In this document: piece by piece, positions 9,901 through 21,245 of the stretch
How the letters are laid out: each line of letters begins with the position of its first letter
How positions within the stretch are numbered: the first letter of the stretch is position 1
Assembly (NCBI GenBank): GCA_964016885.1
Contig: OZ024742.1
Span: 358,141,087-358,205,086, forward strand
From: Eledone cirrhosa
Lineage: Eukaryota; Mollusca; Cephalopoda; Octopoda; Eledonidae
Length of the DNA: 64,000 bases
Direction: 5' to 3'
Notes under the pieces: generated by a model
The model's database searches: none
What the model was told of the DNA's origin: nothing
The model's input: only the letters and a program-made list of their open reading frames with translations
Position numbers and translations under genes: made by a program

Positions 9901-11539
9901 ACATTCAAGATACACAGTACATCACTAAATCCCCCCTATGATTGCATCAGGAGTTATAGTTTCACACATACACTGCTAACACTCTATTATTGAATATGTC
10001 TCCTCTTTGGTGGGATGTCAGGAACTGTAGATTATATTGCTGTTAAATTAAACCTGTTTGATTCAAATTAATCTCAGAACATTTTATGTGTCACTGTGTA
10101 TGTTTGTTTGTAATATTTTATTCCACATTTTGCAAATAAATTATCAATCTGTTTTTTGATTTTTACTGTTATCAAGTTGGTTCTGAGATATAAATATAAA
10201 AATACATCATGCAGTAAACTGGTCTGATACAGCAAATAAAATATTAAGCATTTACATCAGAGAATATTTTCAGATACATAGGTAATGAAATATGTTTAAA
10301 GATTTTTCTTCACTGGGTAAAAATAGAAAAAAAGGTTGAGTTCTCCTTTAATGTAAGTCACATCAAATAGTATTATGAAGCAGTTGCAAGAAATATTAAA
10401 TTTATTAAATTCAAAGTAATTTCAGACCTAAGATTGATTTTTTAAAGCATACAGCAATCAATAATTCAGCAAAACCTGATCATTTCAATTTTGAGGCAGG
10501 TCACATGGTTAATGTTTTATTTTATTTTTAATGAGTTTAAAAAAATGTCTGCATTAGCTAAAAGATGTTAAAGTTAATCTAATCCGGAATACTGCAAGGA
10601 TATAAAAGCCATGTTATTAATATTCTAATTTTGGAGCTGTTAAACTGATAAGAGTAACATTTTTTCTGGATGAGGTACTATTATGTTGTAAACACATTTT
10701 ACAGAAAGATTTAATAGTTTTCTTTTTCAATAGTTAAATTAAAATCTAAAAATAAACAGCATGTTGATACTGACATACCATCACTTGATAAGAACTTCTG
10801 ACCTATATGTTTACATAATCTGATTACCTTGAAGTGCTAAAACTTGGGAAATATTTAACGTACTACAACCAAGAAGTCACAGAGTGTCTAGGAGTCATTT
10901 ATCTTACTACATTAGGTGAACTGACTATATTAGGTGAACTGACTACATAAGGTGAACTTACAAAATAAAAAAAAAAAGAAAATGGTTGCTGAAGTATTTT
11001 ATGTTAATAGTTATGATTTGGAATGTGACAAAAAAAAAAAAGAAAAACAACCTGTTGAACTATTTAAAGAAGAAAATGTTATAAGAATTGGAATTGAGAA
11101 TTGGAGAATACGAGAGTTAATATGGTGCTATATTTAGTTTTTCTATTAACGTTATTGACTTCAGATTTAGAAAAGGTTGAATTTACCTTTCAGCCCATTG
11201 GAATTGACAATAATTTCCAATTATAAACATGGATCATCAATTCATAAGGTTATATCTCTCACCTGCAAAAATTTAGTCTTCAGGCAAGTCAAGAGAAATC
11301 AATGTAAAAGGATAACTTCAAGAATATAAAATAAAAAAAATGAATATCAATATTTAATAAGTTGCTATGTAATATTTTATTCTTTTTACAGTACCTTGCA
11401 CCAACTATCTCTAATGTTATGGATTTTATTACAAAATCTAGATATTTACACCTTAGTGGAGCATCTATTCTCATAGTTAAATATCCTACCTATCACAAAC
11501 TACCAGGCTGTACATTAAGAACTATTCCTCCTGTCATTC
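9901..11539. other. no gene; small tandem repeat at 10905-10960
   Basis: AT-rich sequence. The only structure noticed is about three copies of a 19-21-bp unit (TTAGGTGAACTGACTATA). Frames at 10952-11137 and 11362-11553 have no signature. Confidence 0.5.
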
Positions 11540-12355
11540 AGTCTAATTATTAATTACTAAATTTCAGAAAGCCAGTACAATGCAGTAGAAATATATAAAG
11601 GGCAAAGAATGATAAATAAAACAAAACAAAATAATTCTTCACTATATTTTACAATATTTTAACATGATATTTCAAGGTTTTAACCCTCTTTTCAAATGTA
11701 AAAATCGATCGTTCATTGGTGACCTCAATGTCAAGATTGGATAATATAATGGCTCCATGCATATTTCAGGCAAGTAGACACATCGACCATTGCTTTTTGT
11801 TTTGAACCACTTTTGTTTACATAACAAAAGAGGGTATTAGCCCTGAAATATCATGTTGAAATATACTGACTTTGTTTTGTTTTATTTGTCATCCATTGCT
11901 CTTTATATAGTTCACCTCTCAAAGGTTATGACACAGGACCGTGACCTCTGGCATCCCGCAGTAATACAGAAGACCCGACTTCTGTATTACAAGCCGAAGC
12001 TGAAGCATATAGACAATATGCCCTCACCCCATCTTACTGCAAAGTGGTCATGGAGGTGCCACGGAAAAAAGCACCCAGCCCACACTGTAAAGTGGATATG
12101 TAGGCACCATGGAAAAAAAGCACCCAGCACTCACTGTAAATGAGGTTGATGTTAGGAAGGGCATCCAGCTGTAGAAATCAAGCCAGAATCAGTTCCCGTA
12201 TGAGCAAGACAAGGTCATCTGACTAGGCCCACAACAGGACAACGTGTCTAACCCATGCTAGCATGGAAGAATGGACGTGAAACGGTGATGATGATGATGA
12301 TGATGATATTTCTACTGCATTGTACTAACTTTCTGAAACTTATCAATCATTTATT
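11540..12355. mobile_element. foldback element with ~140-bp inverted arms, interrupted by a LINE tail
   Basis: The left arm 11560-11700 (TTTCAGAAAGCCAGTACAAT, GCAGTAGAAATATATAAA, AACATGATATTTCAA) is mirrored by a right arm. The right arm starts at 11817 (CCCTGAAATATCATGTTGAA, then CTCTTTATATAG ending 11910) and resumes after an insertion at 12307 (TTCTACTGCATTGTACTAAC, TTTCTGAAAC). The spacer is about 115 bp and non-coding. No transposase was seen, so this is a non-autonomous foldback or MITE of unknown class. Confidence 0.75.
11911..12306 (+). mobile_element. RTE-type LINE 3' end (RTE-C), 5'-truncated
   Basis: Starts in the C-terminal coding end (frame reading QDRDLW, then VIQKTRLL), followed by a 3' UTR with two CACTGTAAA modules, GTTAGGAAGGGCATCCAGCT, and a terminal GTGAAACGGTGATGATGATG tract. 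It sits inside the right arm of the foldback element, so it inserted later. Its UTR is nearly the same as the 3' half of the S2 SINEs. Confidence 0.82.
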
Positions 12356-13065
12356 ACATATCTCACAATACTTCGTATTAACTATACTAAATTATTAATT
12401 ATAATTACTTATTTTATATCACATTTGGTGAATAATTGTGTTGTTGTTAGTCACATATTTACAATGGACCTAGCACTGCATTTAGGATAATAAGAGTGAC
12501 AAGGGCACAGCTATGCAAATCATGCAGAACAAATATCATAAGGGATGCTGTTGAAAAGAACTGAATTATCAGCTCTATCATTTATGTTTGTGTTTGCCAA
12601 GATACATCAGCAAAAGAAAAGTATACTAATAGAAATCTATGTACATACATATTCAACAGGTTTCCACATAGTTTCCGTCTACAATATTTTACTTATAAAG
12701 CATTACTGAACCTGAGACGACAATAGAGGGCACTTACTCAAGGTGCCATGTGGCTAGATTAAATGGGAGCCACAATGTTGTAAAGCATATTTCTTGACTG
12801 CTATCACTGATAAATCAAGTATTGTACTTTACCTGGTATAATGAAAGTACTCAATACAGTTGTCAAATAATCTTGTGTCACATTCTGACTGAAGGTGCCA
12901 TATTGCCCATATTTTCTTAGATACCTCTAACAATGAATAGATTATAAGATTCCCTGTCTAGGGGCTAGAAACAGCAGGAGAAGGTTTTCAGAGAAGAAAC
13001 CCTCACCTTAAGCAAGTGTTTCAGTCCAATGTTTAGCACTATATGTAGTAGATTGTTTGATATAT
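12356..13065. other. no recognisable feature
   Basis: AT-rich sequence. No gene or repeat recognised. Confidence 0.5.
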
Positions 13066-13270
13066 AATTGTTTCTGATTTAGGCACAAGGCCAACAATTT
13101 TGGGGGAAGGGGAAGGTTGATTAAATCAACCCCAGTGTGTTACAGGTACTTTATTTTATCAACCAGATAAAGATGAAAGACAAAGCTTACATCAACAGGA
13201 TTTGAACTCAAAACATAAAGGGCCATGATTTTATGGTGTCTGATGTTCAAACAATACAGCCAATTCACTA
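13066..13270 (-). repeat. tRNA-derived SINE (S1)
   Basis: Minus-strand S1: tRNA-like head at the right end, central AAAGTACCTGTAAC block, and GGCCTTGTGCCTAAATCAGA AACAA tail at the left end. Diverged from the copy at 24 kb. Confidence 0.8.
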
Positions 13271-15440
13271 GCCTATGTTCAGTGATATACATTTCCAGCA
13301 CTTTCATAACTCATGTGCTTTATTTAAATCTAGCAATGCTATAATAAAAAGAAGATAGGCAACAATGTCAGTCAAACTTTAGCTTATTGATACTGTGCTT
13401 GCATGGTTTACATATGAGGTTCAATTGTTTGTAGGCACCTCTGTCCTAATCGTTTCTTCCATAAGGGCAATTTACCAATATTTCTCAGCTATTATCTATA
13501 GTTATCAACTGTCAATACAGTTATTTTCTGCATTCAGTACTCTCACATTTTCAAATGTCAAACACTTGCAGTCCTTTGTTAATTCATAAGGTTTATATAA
13601 TCTTTTTTTTTTTTTTTTAAGAATGGTCCTTTAGTTCCATTGTAATTCGTTAATGTATTGTCAGATATGTAACTGATCCAGTAGTTATTATGTCATCAGC
13701 GGGCCATGAACTTTAAATCATGCACGTCTAGTATTTTTCATTTTATGGTGTACATGGTTTATAGATGTGGAAATGAGTGTGTGGAAATGAGTGTGTGAGT
13801 ATATGTGCTTGAATGTGAGTGAATGTTCAAGTTGCGTCATATAATGGGAAGAATATTGTTTGGATGATTTGTAATTGATAATGGTCCATGACAGATTGCT
13901 GCTATGATCCAATGAATATATTCTGAAAGATGTCAGAAAGCTAAATATTAAAGCTCAGACTATTATATTCTGAAATATTATGAAACTTCTGGGGGAAATA
14001 AAAATTTAAGATTCTGTACCAAAGGATAACTTGAAGAAAAGATATGTGACAACAAAACATTCTAATATTCTCTCACATTCAATTGATATTTCCATTCTAG
14101 ATGATATTATAATCAGACAGAATTTGGTAAAATATCCTCATATCAGTGCTTCATTGATCAGAATTATTCATTCTGTCAGATTAAAATAATCTTTAAACAT
14201 ACTCCTGTGTATTTTTACCTCCACTTTGTAACTATAACCTTAGTTTTGTATGGAACCTTAACTCCTTTTTCAACTATATATATATTATATGTAAATTCTA
14301 GTTTAAAGAATAACTGCCTGTACCACTTCAAACCACATTAGAAAGATATTCTTGAAAACTTTAAAACAGGAATATGATTGCATCCCATTTAATATGGTAA
14401 TCTTTTTTCTGATACTGCAAGTTTTCACAACAATCTGTCCATTATGATCAAACACTACAAATATTATCAAACATATTTTAAATGATATTTTCTGCTAAAA
14501 CATTGCAGGATGTTAAGTGTTAGGCAGAACAAACCCAAGTAAGTAACGGAATATTTATTTGGTTAAACATAAAGAAAAAGAAAGCAGTATTGGAAAGAAC
14601 TATAAAGGCCATAAATGAGAGGAAAAGGAGGGGAAGAGCCAGGTCTACTAAACAAAGGAAGAAAGAAAGGGGGAAGGGGAGAGGTTGACAGACTCTGCAC
14701 CTATGTCAGAATAGTGTTTCAGCTGTGCCCTGTGGACAAATGGACAAAGGCATTTCTACAGGGACAATGGCCAGTGACACCCACTGCAACAACCACAACA
14801 CCTCATGAGGCTCATTCCTCAGATGGGTTGCTATTGAACCGATTTTATGGAGGAAGTCAACTGTCCTGGGTACGGGGACGCCTGAGGTCTTGACAGCAAC
14901 TGGTACAAAGAGAAAGCAGCTGTACAAGTTCCAGTATTAATTAATTAACCAATAAATAGACAATGTTCTTTAAAGTAACTGCTAATTACTGTAAACAAAT
15001 GGTGGAAAATGATGAGAAGTTGTTTTTACTCCTACTGTTCTCATCGGCTGTGTTCATGCTACACAGGCAAAACTAACATTCTCTAAAGTAGTTTTGTTTC
15101 CAATTTTACTTGCTGTGTGAGCAACTCTATTATATTTGTTGTTACTACTAGCAGTGTTGCCCACATTTTGTGTGTCAGTGTGATAATGCCCATGATATAA
15201 TGTTTCTTTTTTTTGTTAAATTGAGTTATATGTCTTTCATTTTTGTTCTATTTGTAAAACAGTTTTGGTTCATTGGTATTCTCTTTTGTCTTGTAGAAAT
15301 AAATATATCTGAAATAACAGGACTTAAAGCATTCCTTAGTATAGAGAATGAACCTGTGGGTTTTACAATAGTGTTCCTTTGTTGAATAATCTGAAAGGGT
15401 ATAATTTTCCTTCAGTGAGAATGTGGTAATAATCCAAAGT
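13271..15440. other. no gene recognised; possible old repeat at 14510-14935
   Basis: Mostly AT-rich. A less AT-rich block at 14600-14930 has short opposing frames (14615-14893 plus, 14706-14927 minus) without a known domain and could be an old repeat. Confidence 0.45.
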
Positions 15441-15446
15441 ATTTAG

Positions 15447-15846
15447 ATGTTGCAAAAAAAACCTCTTAGTGCAGCAGCAGCAGCAGCAGCAGCAGAGCAA
15501 CAACAACAACAACAACAACAACAAACTAAAACAATACCAGTGGTTGTAGGCGCTCTAGGAATGATACCTAAGGGGTCTAATGATTACTTATCGCAAATCC
15601 CAGGAAACCCGCGTATAGGAGAAATACAAAAGATAGTACTAATGGGAACTGCCCATATACTAAGGAAGATTCTGTAAATATAAGTACATCACAGGTCTAA
15701 ACACCTAAACATGCATGTGTGTGTATGTATGTTCTTTCTTGAACATGGCAGACCTTGTTGTCTCTTGAGGTCACTGGTTGTGACTTGGTGATAACTCGTA
15801 TGAACATAAAGCAAGATAAATGCAACTATAATAATAATAATAATAA
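15447..15846 (+). pseudogene. C-terminal remnant of a non-LTR retrotransposon
   Basis: The reading frame 15447-15676 starts with a run of Ala then Gln encoded by a (CAG)n-(CAA)n microsatellite (15471-15524). It continues with KTIPVVVGALGMIPKGSND, then QIPGNPRIGEIQKIV and LMGTAHILRK before a stop. I recognise this block from memory as the C-terminal end of invertebrate non-LTR retrotransposon polyproteins, but cannot name the clade. A 3' UTR of about 145 bp ends in (AAT)n at 15829-15846, as expected for a LINE tail. The upstream part is lost at the microsatellite. Confidence 0.6.
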
Positions 15847-16240
15847 TGATTTCCTTTATTAGCCACAAGGGCCGACATGTAGGGGATAATACAAAGACAG
15901 GGACAGTGGGGGTTTACAATAAGGTCGAGTAAAAGTGCACAATGGCAAGACTAATTTAACAATGAAAATATAAAAATATAAAATAAACTATGCATAAATA
16001 TAACAAAATAAATTCCCCGATAGGGGGTGGACGACCCACGGGTGATTCGGGTACCCCACCAATCCTGAACCACCCTGCGCTTCTAAGGCACCCAGGAGAG
16101 CACCCCTCTCCTCAAGTTAGCCAGCCTATAGGCGCATGGTCAGAGTAGGCCCATTCACACGAGCCATTCTCACCACATTCACCCACCTTTTAGCAAATGT
16201 ACTGGGGGGAAGCACTTCTCTAATAATAGTAATAATAATG
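15847..16240 (-). repeat. unclassified minus-strand retroelement end
   Basis: On the minus strand the sequence ends with GGCTAATAAAGGAAATCATT followed by (ATT)n, i.e. an AATAAA signal and a trinucleotide tail. The interior includes a GC-richer block at 16010-16140. It meets the plus-strand (AAT)n tail of the previous element tail-to-tail. Confidence 0.5.
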
Positions 16241-16476
16241 ATAATATACTTACTAATACTAATTGCAAAGAACATTGTCAATGTAAGATTAGGAGAGCAA
16301 ACCACGTTGTACCTATGGACAGAATGGTAAATTTTTGTAGCAGTTATCTATAGAGATGGAAAAGTGTGTCATAACAAACTGTCACCCACCCAAGGCCCCT
16401 TGTTGAAACCCAGTGGGATGTATGGGAATATACAGATATCCAAGGTAAATAATAGCAATAATGATAATAATAATAG

Positions 16477-16585
16477 TTTCTGATTTTGGCACAAGGGCAA
16501 CAATTTTGAGGGAAGGGAAAGTCAATTAAATCGACCCCAGTGAATTATGGGTGATTTATTTTATTGACTCTGTAAGGATGAAAGT
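16477..16585 (-). repeat. SINE S1, 5'-truncated, minus
   Basis: Carries the tail (AGTTTCTGATTTTGGCACAA) and body (AATTAAATCGACCCCAGTGA) up to the ATGAAAG block, then stops where a plus-strand copy begins, forming an inverted pair. Confidence 0.8.
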
Positions 16586-16768
16586 TGGTAGTATCGGTAG
16601 AGGGTTGGACGCCATGCTTTGCAGCAAAGTGTTACGGCCCTTTATGGTCTGAGTTCATATCCCGTTGAGGTTAACTTTGCCTTTCATCCTTACGGGGGTC
16701 GATAAAATAAAGTACCAGTAATACACTGGGTTAATTGCTGGCCTTGTGACAAAAATAGAAACAATTAT
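16586..16768 (+). repeat. SINE S1, plus
   Basis: Head TATCGGTAGAGGGTTGGACG, B-box-like TGAGTTCATATCCCG, body GGTTAACTTTGCCTTTCATC, ATAAAATAAAGTACCAGTAA, tail CTGGCCTTGTGACAAAAATA GAAACAATT. Nearly full length. Directly abuts the minus copy at 16585. Confidence 0.85.
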
Positions 16769-17400
16769 TATAAATAATTTCTTGTATTAGTAAAAGGCAT
16801 TGAATTGGTATAAAGGATGAGTATAGTTGGTGAAACAATTGTTGTAAACTACTGGTATTTTCTCAAGTTTAGAGAAATGAAAGGGAAAGTCAACATAGAG
16901 TAATTAAAATTGACATATTTAGATACAGATTGACATATTGTCTGGTATTCTTGATGGTCTTCATTAGAAATCAGAATATGAAAGGAACACAACTACATAC
17001 TGTAACACAAATATATTTCTTGTTGTTCACATCAACCGATATTTAGACTGGAATGGTCTCTTTTGTGAGAAGAAAAACATTGAACTGTAAATTTAAACTA
17101 TTCCTTTAGGATAAATGCCACATTTCATTATCAAACTTCACATATAAACAATATATTTGACAGGATATCTATCGGTAAGTTATATTTTTACTTATAATCT
17201 CTATAAAAATAGGCTAGCAACTAAAAAGCCAGATTGAGAAAAGTAGAATTCTTCTCATGTCTATTATTTATTTCCACCCTACTGCTACCTATAAGTGGAC
17301 TTTTCATCTGCTAGAAACAACAACAAAATAATTCTTTAGTAACTACCTACTCTGTTTGAATTATGGAGGACATTGGATAATGTTGGAAACATACTTAATA
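16769..17400. other. no recognisable feature
   Basis: AT-rich sequence without a visible gene or repeat. Confidence 0.5.
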
Positions 17401-17404
17401 AAAT

Positions 17405-17765
17405 GGTTTCTGATTTAGGCACAAGGCCAACAATTTGAGGGGAGAGGAAATTCAATTAACCCTTTAGTATTTACATTACTCTATATTTACTATTATATTT
17501 TCATGGTAAAGACTTTACCTCACATAATTATCTCACATAATATCGAATCTACGAGATTTTGATATTAGTTATTTTGAGAACAATACCTTAACATTAGTAT
17601 GAGTAGCCGGTTACAACCAGTTTGATCAGAGAGAAGTCAAAGAATTCTGTCCGAATATGGCTGGTTTAAATGCTAAAGGGTTAAATTGACTCCAGTGAAT
17701 TACTAGTGCTTTATTTTATTGATCCTGTAAGGATAAAATGCAAAGCTAACCTCTTTGATAGAATA
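17405..17765 (-). repeat. SINE S1 split by a MITE
   Basis: The tail part (17405-17459) ends in CAATTAA and the body resumes at 17681 with TTAAATTGACTCCAGTGAAT. Removing the insertion and one TTAA restores the S1 layout seen at 16500 and 45740. The tRNA head is truncated on the right. Confidence 0.85.
17456..17684. mobile_element. piggyBac-like MITE, copy b
   Basis: 221 bp (17460-17680) between TTAA at 17456-17459 and 17681-17684. The ends CCCTTTAGTATTTA and TAAATGCTAAAGGG are inverted repeats. Same family as copy a, opposite orientation. The TTAA lies inside a SINE whose uninterrupted form has a single TTAA, which shows a genuine target duplication. Confidence 0.88.
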
Positions 17766-17867
17766 TGTGACTGTGATCATAATTTTGATTGATCATTGCT
17801 GTCCTGGGGACATAGTCATCAATTGCCAGATAACTCAGATATATAAATGAGATTATACAGTAACTGC

Positions 17868-18101
17868 ATTGAAATGTCAGGTAGAACGCTTTGGACTTTC
17901 CAGTTCATCTCTCTGCACTCTCAGTTCAAAACCTGCTCAGGTTAACTTTGCCTTTGATCCTTTCAAATTCGATAAAAACGTATTGACGTATATTCTTCCT
18001 CTATATCTCTTTTTCTTTCTCTCTATTACTCTCTCTCTCTCCTCTTGTCTCAAAGAAATTGTCTGTATTTAGGCATTGAGAGGGGATAAGCTCTGCTACA
18101 T
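17868..18101 (+). repeat. SINE (type S4)
   Basis: tRNA-like start (GTCAGGTAGAACGCTTTGGA, TCAGTTCAAAACCTG), GGTTAACTTTGCCTTTGATC, a TCTCTCTCTC block, then TCTCAAAGAAATTGTCTG and GGGGATAAGCTCTGCTACAT. The 3' end meets the TTAA of MITE copy c. Confidence 0.7.
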
Positions 18102-18294
18102 TTAACCTTTTAGAATTTACATTACTCTATATTTACTATTGCATTTTTACAGTAAAGGCTTTTCACATAATATTGAATCTATGAGATTTTGATATTATTT
18201 ATTTAGAGAAAAGTGGCCACTTAGGGTTGGTTTGAACAGAAAGGGGTGACAGAAACATGACCTGATATGGCTGGTTTAAATGCTAATGAGTTAA
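18102..18294. mobile_element. piggyBac-like MITE, copy c
   Basis: 185 bp (18106-18290) between TTAA at 18102-18105 and 18291-18294. The ends CCTTTTAGAATTTA and TAAATGCTAATGAG are decayed inverted repeats. Same orientation as copy b and shorter. Confidence 0.75.
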
Positions 18295-19409
18295 AATGCC
18301 TAAGAATTCCTGTATGCCATAGGTTCCTATGACTCCATGAGAAGTTCCAGGTTCATAATATATACTTTAACACTTTCATTTTATGTTAACTTGTGACAAA
18401 CTGGCTCCCTGGCTGGGTGAAGTTTGGAACCATTTGTGATTTAACAGGGAAACAGGATAAGCTGCAACCTCCTAAGGAGAGAAATCTTTCTCACTGGTCA
18501 GGCCCTCCTCAATATCTTCAAGTAACACTTGAAGAGAATACTGAGGGTAAGGAAAGAGGTGCTACTTTTTAGTTTTATGAAAGTTAGTTTAGACCTTGGG
18601 GTAGGCCTCAGGCACTTCAGGTTTAGGGGCTCCTCATACACAAAAAATTAGAATACAAAGCACTCCCCCAAAAAAAATTTTACATATCAAATTTAGCTTT
18701 GCGCAAGTAATTGGAATTGAAAAGTTTTACATAGAGGTATTAATTTCAAAAATTCTAACTATCCTAAAACTAAAAAGCCCAGCTGAGGGCACAAATAAAT
18801 ATCTATGGCCATTGCAGGTGGACCCCCTTTGTCCCCCTTATTAAATTTGGCCATGAATCAGGGATGGAGTTTTTCACTCAGGAAAGAATCGCCACTTCTG
18901 GGAGTTAACATCAAAATTCAATTGTGATGTCCTCTAGATTTTGAACATTTTGTAGCCTTGTATTTTACATTTAATTTAATAATCTTTGACATTCAGTAAG
19001 GTCACAGATGAAATTTATTATAAAGATAAATATTTCAATGTTTTTTATCTGTGAGAATATTTCATTTCTAGATAGCTTTCACTTCTTTTGTTTTTATTTG
19101 TAGAATGTTGATTCTATAATGATGGTTAAAATAAAAATGCATGATTCATATATTGAATATAGATTCCTATCTATTTTATCATCAAAGGAAAATAGCCGCA
19201 ATGTGTTATTTGTGGAAAAACTTTGTCAAATGATTCTATGAAAACCAACAATGTTAAAGCTGAATTTGCAGAATATTTATCAACACAAGGACAAAGATAA
19301 GGACAAAATAGTGCTTTTGAAGCTCATGGGAAAATACTGAAAAGGTTGGAATTGGATTTAACAGGGGTCTACCAAGAGATGGTTGGCTAACATTCATAAA
19401 CCTAGTTAG
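18295..19409. other. no recognisable feature
   Basis: AT-rich sequence. No gene or known repeat recognised. Confidence 0.5.
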
Positions 19410-19612
19410 TCTTGTTTGGGGATCCAACCAGATCACTTGTATCGGGTTGCTTCTGATTGGTTCCTCTGGATGGCATGTCTGAGAACACTGACCACATGAC
19501 CTTCCCAGTAGCGTCTCTCTCACCAACTTTTGGGGAAATGCCTTCTCTATTCTGTCTGCAGGGGCCGTGGGGCAGCCAGCATATGGTTCCCCATTGTCTT
19601 ATAATGGGAAGA
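19410..19612. repeat. unclassified R200 repeat, copy 2 (partial)
   Basis: The right half (TTTTGGGGAAATGCCTTCTC, TATTCTGTCTGCAGGGGCCG TGGGG, ATGGTTCCCCATT) matches R200 at 475-690 and 21790-22000. The left half is different, so the copies are mosaic or diverged. Confidence 0.6.
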
Positions 19613-19963
19613 ACAAGAGAGATGGAGGAAGTGACTATACTGGCATTGCTGATGTATTTTGTAGAGTTAAAGGTTAAGTGAGCTAAAATCTTGTTCACCT
19701 CTACCAATAAATGATTTAAAAAGTGTAAATTAATCTTTAAAAATGTATAAGTAAGTAAGCTCGCTTAGACTATTAGTAAATTTATTGGAAATAACATATA
19801 AAAAAAAGGTGGGCAAAGAAGAAGTGTCTTCGAAGAGATGAATTAGGTTATCTATGATTCCTATGTTGCAGTACTAGAAATAGCAATGGAAAAACTACAT
19901 ACAGTTTAGAACAATTTTTTCAAACCATGTATTCTCAAAATGGTGTGAATTGCGCTATATATA

Positions 19964-20245
19964 TCATCATCATTTTCACCATTTAATGTCCATTCTATTC
20001 ACTAGTAAGTGTTAGATCAGTTGTCCCATTATGAGACAAGCTAGGTTAACTGACCATGTCTTGCTCATACAGAATTGTTTCTGGCTTGCTTTCTACAGCT
20101 GGATGCCCATCCTAATGCCAACAACATTTACAGTGTGGTCCAAGTGCAGTTTTGTCATGACGTTTAGATGATCACTTTACAGTGTGTGCTGGATGCTTTT
20201 TGTTGTGACTCTTACATCACCCTTTTACAGTATGGACTGAGGGTG
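19964..20245 (-). repeat. RTE/S2 3' tail, minus, diverged
   Basis: Starts with ATCATCATCATTTTCACC and contains CTTGCTCATACAGAATTG, TTCTACAGCTGGATGCCCAT and three TTTACAGT modules, the reverse complement of the RTE-C/S2 3' region. Confidence 0.72.
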
Positions 20246-20364
20246 GGTAAGGTAGATCTAGATTAGGGCACTTAAATTGTGCATGTGAATGTGGGGTAGA
20301 ATTTTATGACATGAGAGGTGTATGGAAGTGGGAAATGGGGGAATGTGATGGTTGAAAGGGGCAT

Positions 20365-20700
20365 ATATCATCATCATCATCATTTCATTTTACGTCCACT
20401 TTTCCCTGCTTACAAGGGTGGGACGGGAACTGATTCTGGCTTGATTTCTACAGCTGGATGCCCTTCCTAACACCAACCTCATTTACAGTGAGTGCTGGGT
20501 GCGTGCTTGCCGTGGCACCTCCACGACCACTTTGCAGTGGAATGATAGGGACCCCAGTCCCTATCATCTCATTTCTACAGCTGAGTAAACTGGAGCAATG
20601 TGAAATAAAGTGTCTTGCTCAAGGAAACAACACATCACCCGGTCTGAGAATTGAACTCACAACCTTTCGATTGCAAGGCCAATGCTCTAACCACTAAGCC
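20365..20700 (-). repeat. SINE S2, minus
   Basis: On the minus strand: head GGCTTAGTGGTTAGAGCATT, B box GGTTGTGAGTTCAATTCTCA, AAGACACTTTATTTCACATT, the palindromic GATAGGGACTGGGGTCCCTA segment, GCACCCAGCACTCACTGTAA, and the CCTTGTAAGCAGGGAAAAGT tail with (GATGAT)n. Its 5' end directly abuts the (GATGAT)n end of the RTE-A copy at 20701. Confidence 0.88.
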
Positions 20701-21207
20701 ATCATCATCATAATCTTACGTCCGCTTTTCCCCGCTTGCAAGGGTTGGACTGGTCCTATTCAGCACAGCATCTCTCCACTTGTCACGGTCCTTCGTCATC
20801 TCCACCGTGAGCTTCAGCGATCTGAGGTCTGCGCTCACCACCTCTACTCATGTTTTTCGTGGTCTACCTTTACCACGTCTTCCATCAACTGGGATTTCTT
20901 GGCACTTCTTCACCCATTGGTCATCCTCCATGCACATCACATGTCCATACCATCGCAGTCTCCTCTCTCGCACACTACAATCTATCCCTCGCAAACACAG
21001 TTTATCTCCCAACACATCCATGCTCGGTCGTTCACACACATTGACATTGCACATCCAACGGAGCATGCTTGCCTCATTTGTCACCAGCCGTCGCATATCC
21101 TCGGCAGTTACTGCCCATGTCTCACTACCATGCAGCATCGCGCTCCTCACACAGGCATCATATAACCGGCCTTTCGTATGCAGGGAGAAACCCTTCTTCA
21201 TCATATA
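20701..21207 (-). pseudogene. RTE-A LINE, C-terminal end only
   Basis: The minus strand encodes the RTE C-terminal domain with CVRSAMLHGSETWAVTAED, ASMLRWMCNVNVCERPSMD, RRLRWYGHVMCMEDDQWVK and GRRGKGRPRKT, then the tail TTGCAAGCGGGGAAAAGCGG with ATGATGATGAT. It is 5'-truncated at a TA tract. The frame (20848-21312) is largely open through this domain, so it is a fairly young copy. RTE LINEs encode an AP-like endonuclease plus RT; neither is left here. Confidence 0.85.
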
Positions 21208-21245
21208 TACATATTTATATATATAAATATATATATATATATATA
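21208..21245. repeat. (TA)n microsatellite
   Basis: ATATATAAATATATAT run at the truncation point of the RTE-A copy. Confidence 0.9.

Noticed and set aside
10905..10960. Telomere-like or regulatory repeat (TTAGGTGAACTGAC units)
   Set aside because: Only about three units, not a telomere motif; treated as a minor tandem repeat.
13688..13700. Minus-strand CTGATGA
   Set aside because: No GAAA partner at suitable distance.
14815..14825. Minus-strand CTGAGGA near a later GAAA
   Set aside because: Spacing and pairing do not support a hammerhead.
15447..15530. PolyA-polyQ N-terminus as a real protein tract
   Set aside because: The Ala and Gln runs come from a (CAG)n/(CAA)n microsatellite at the break of a retrotransposon remnant.
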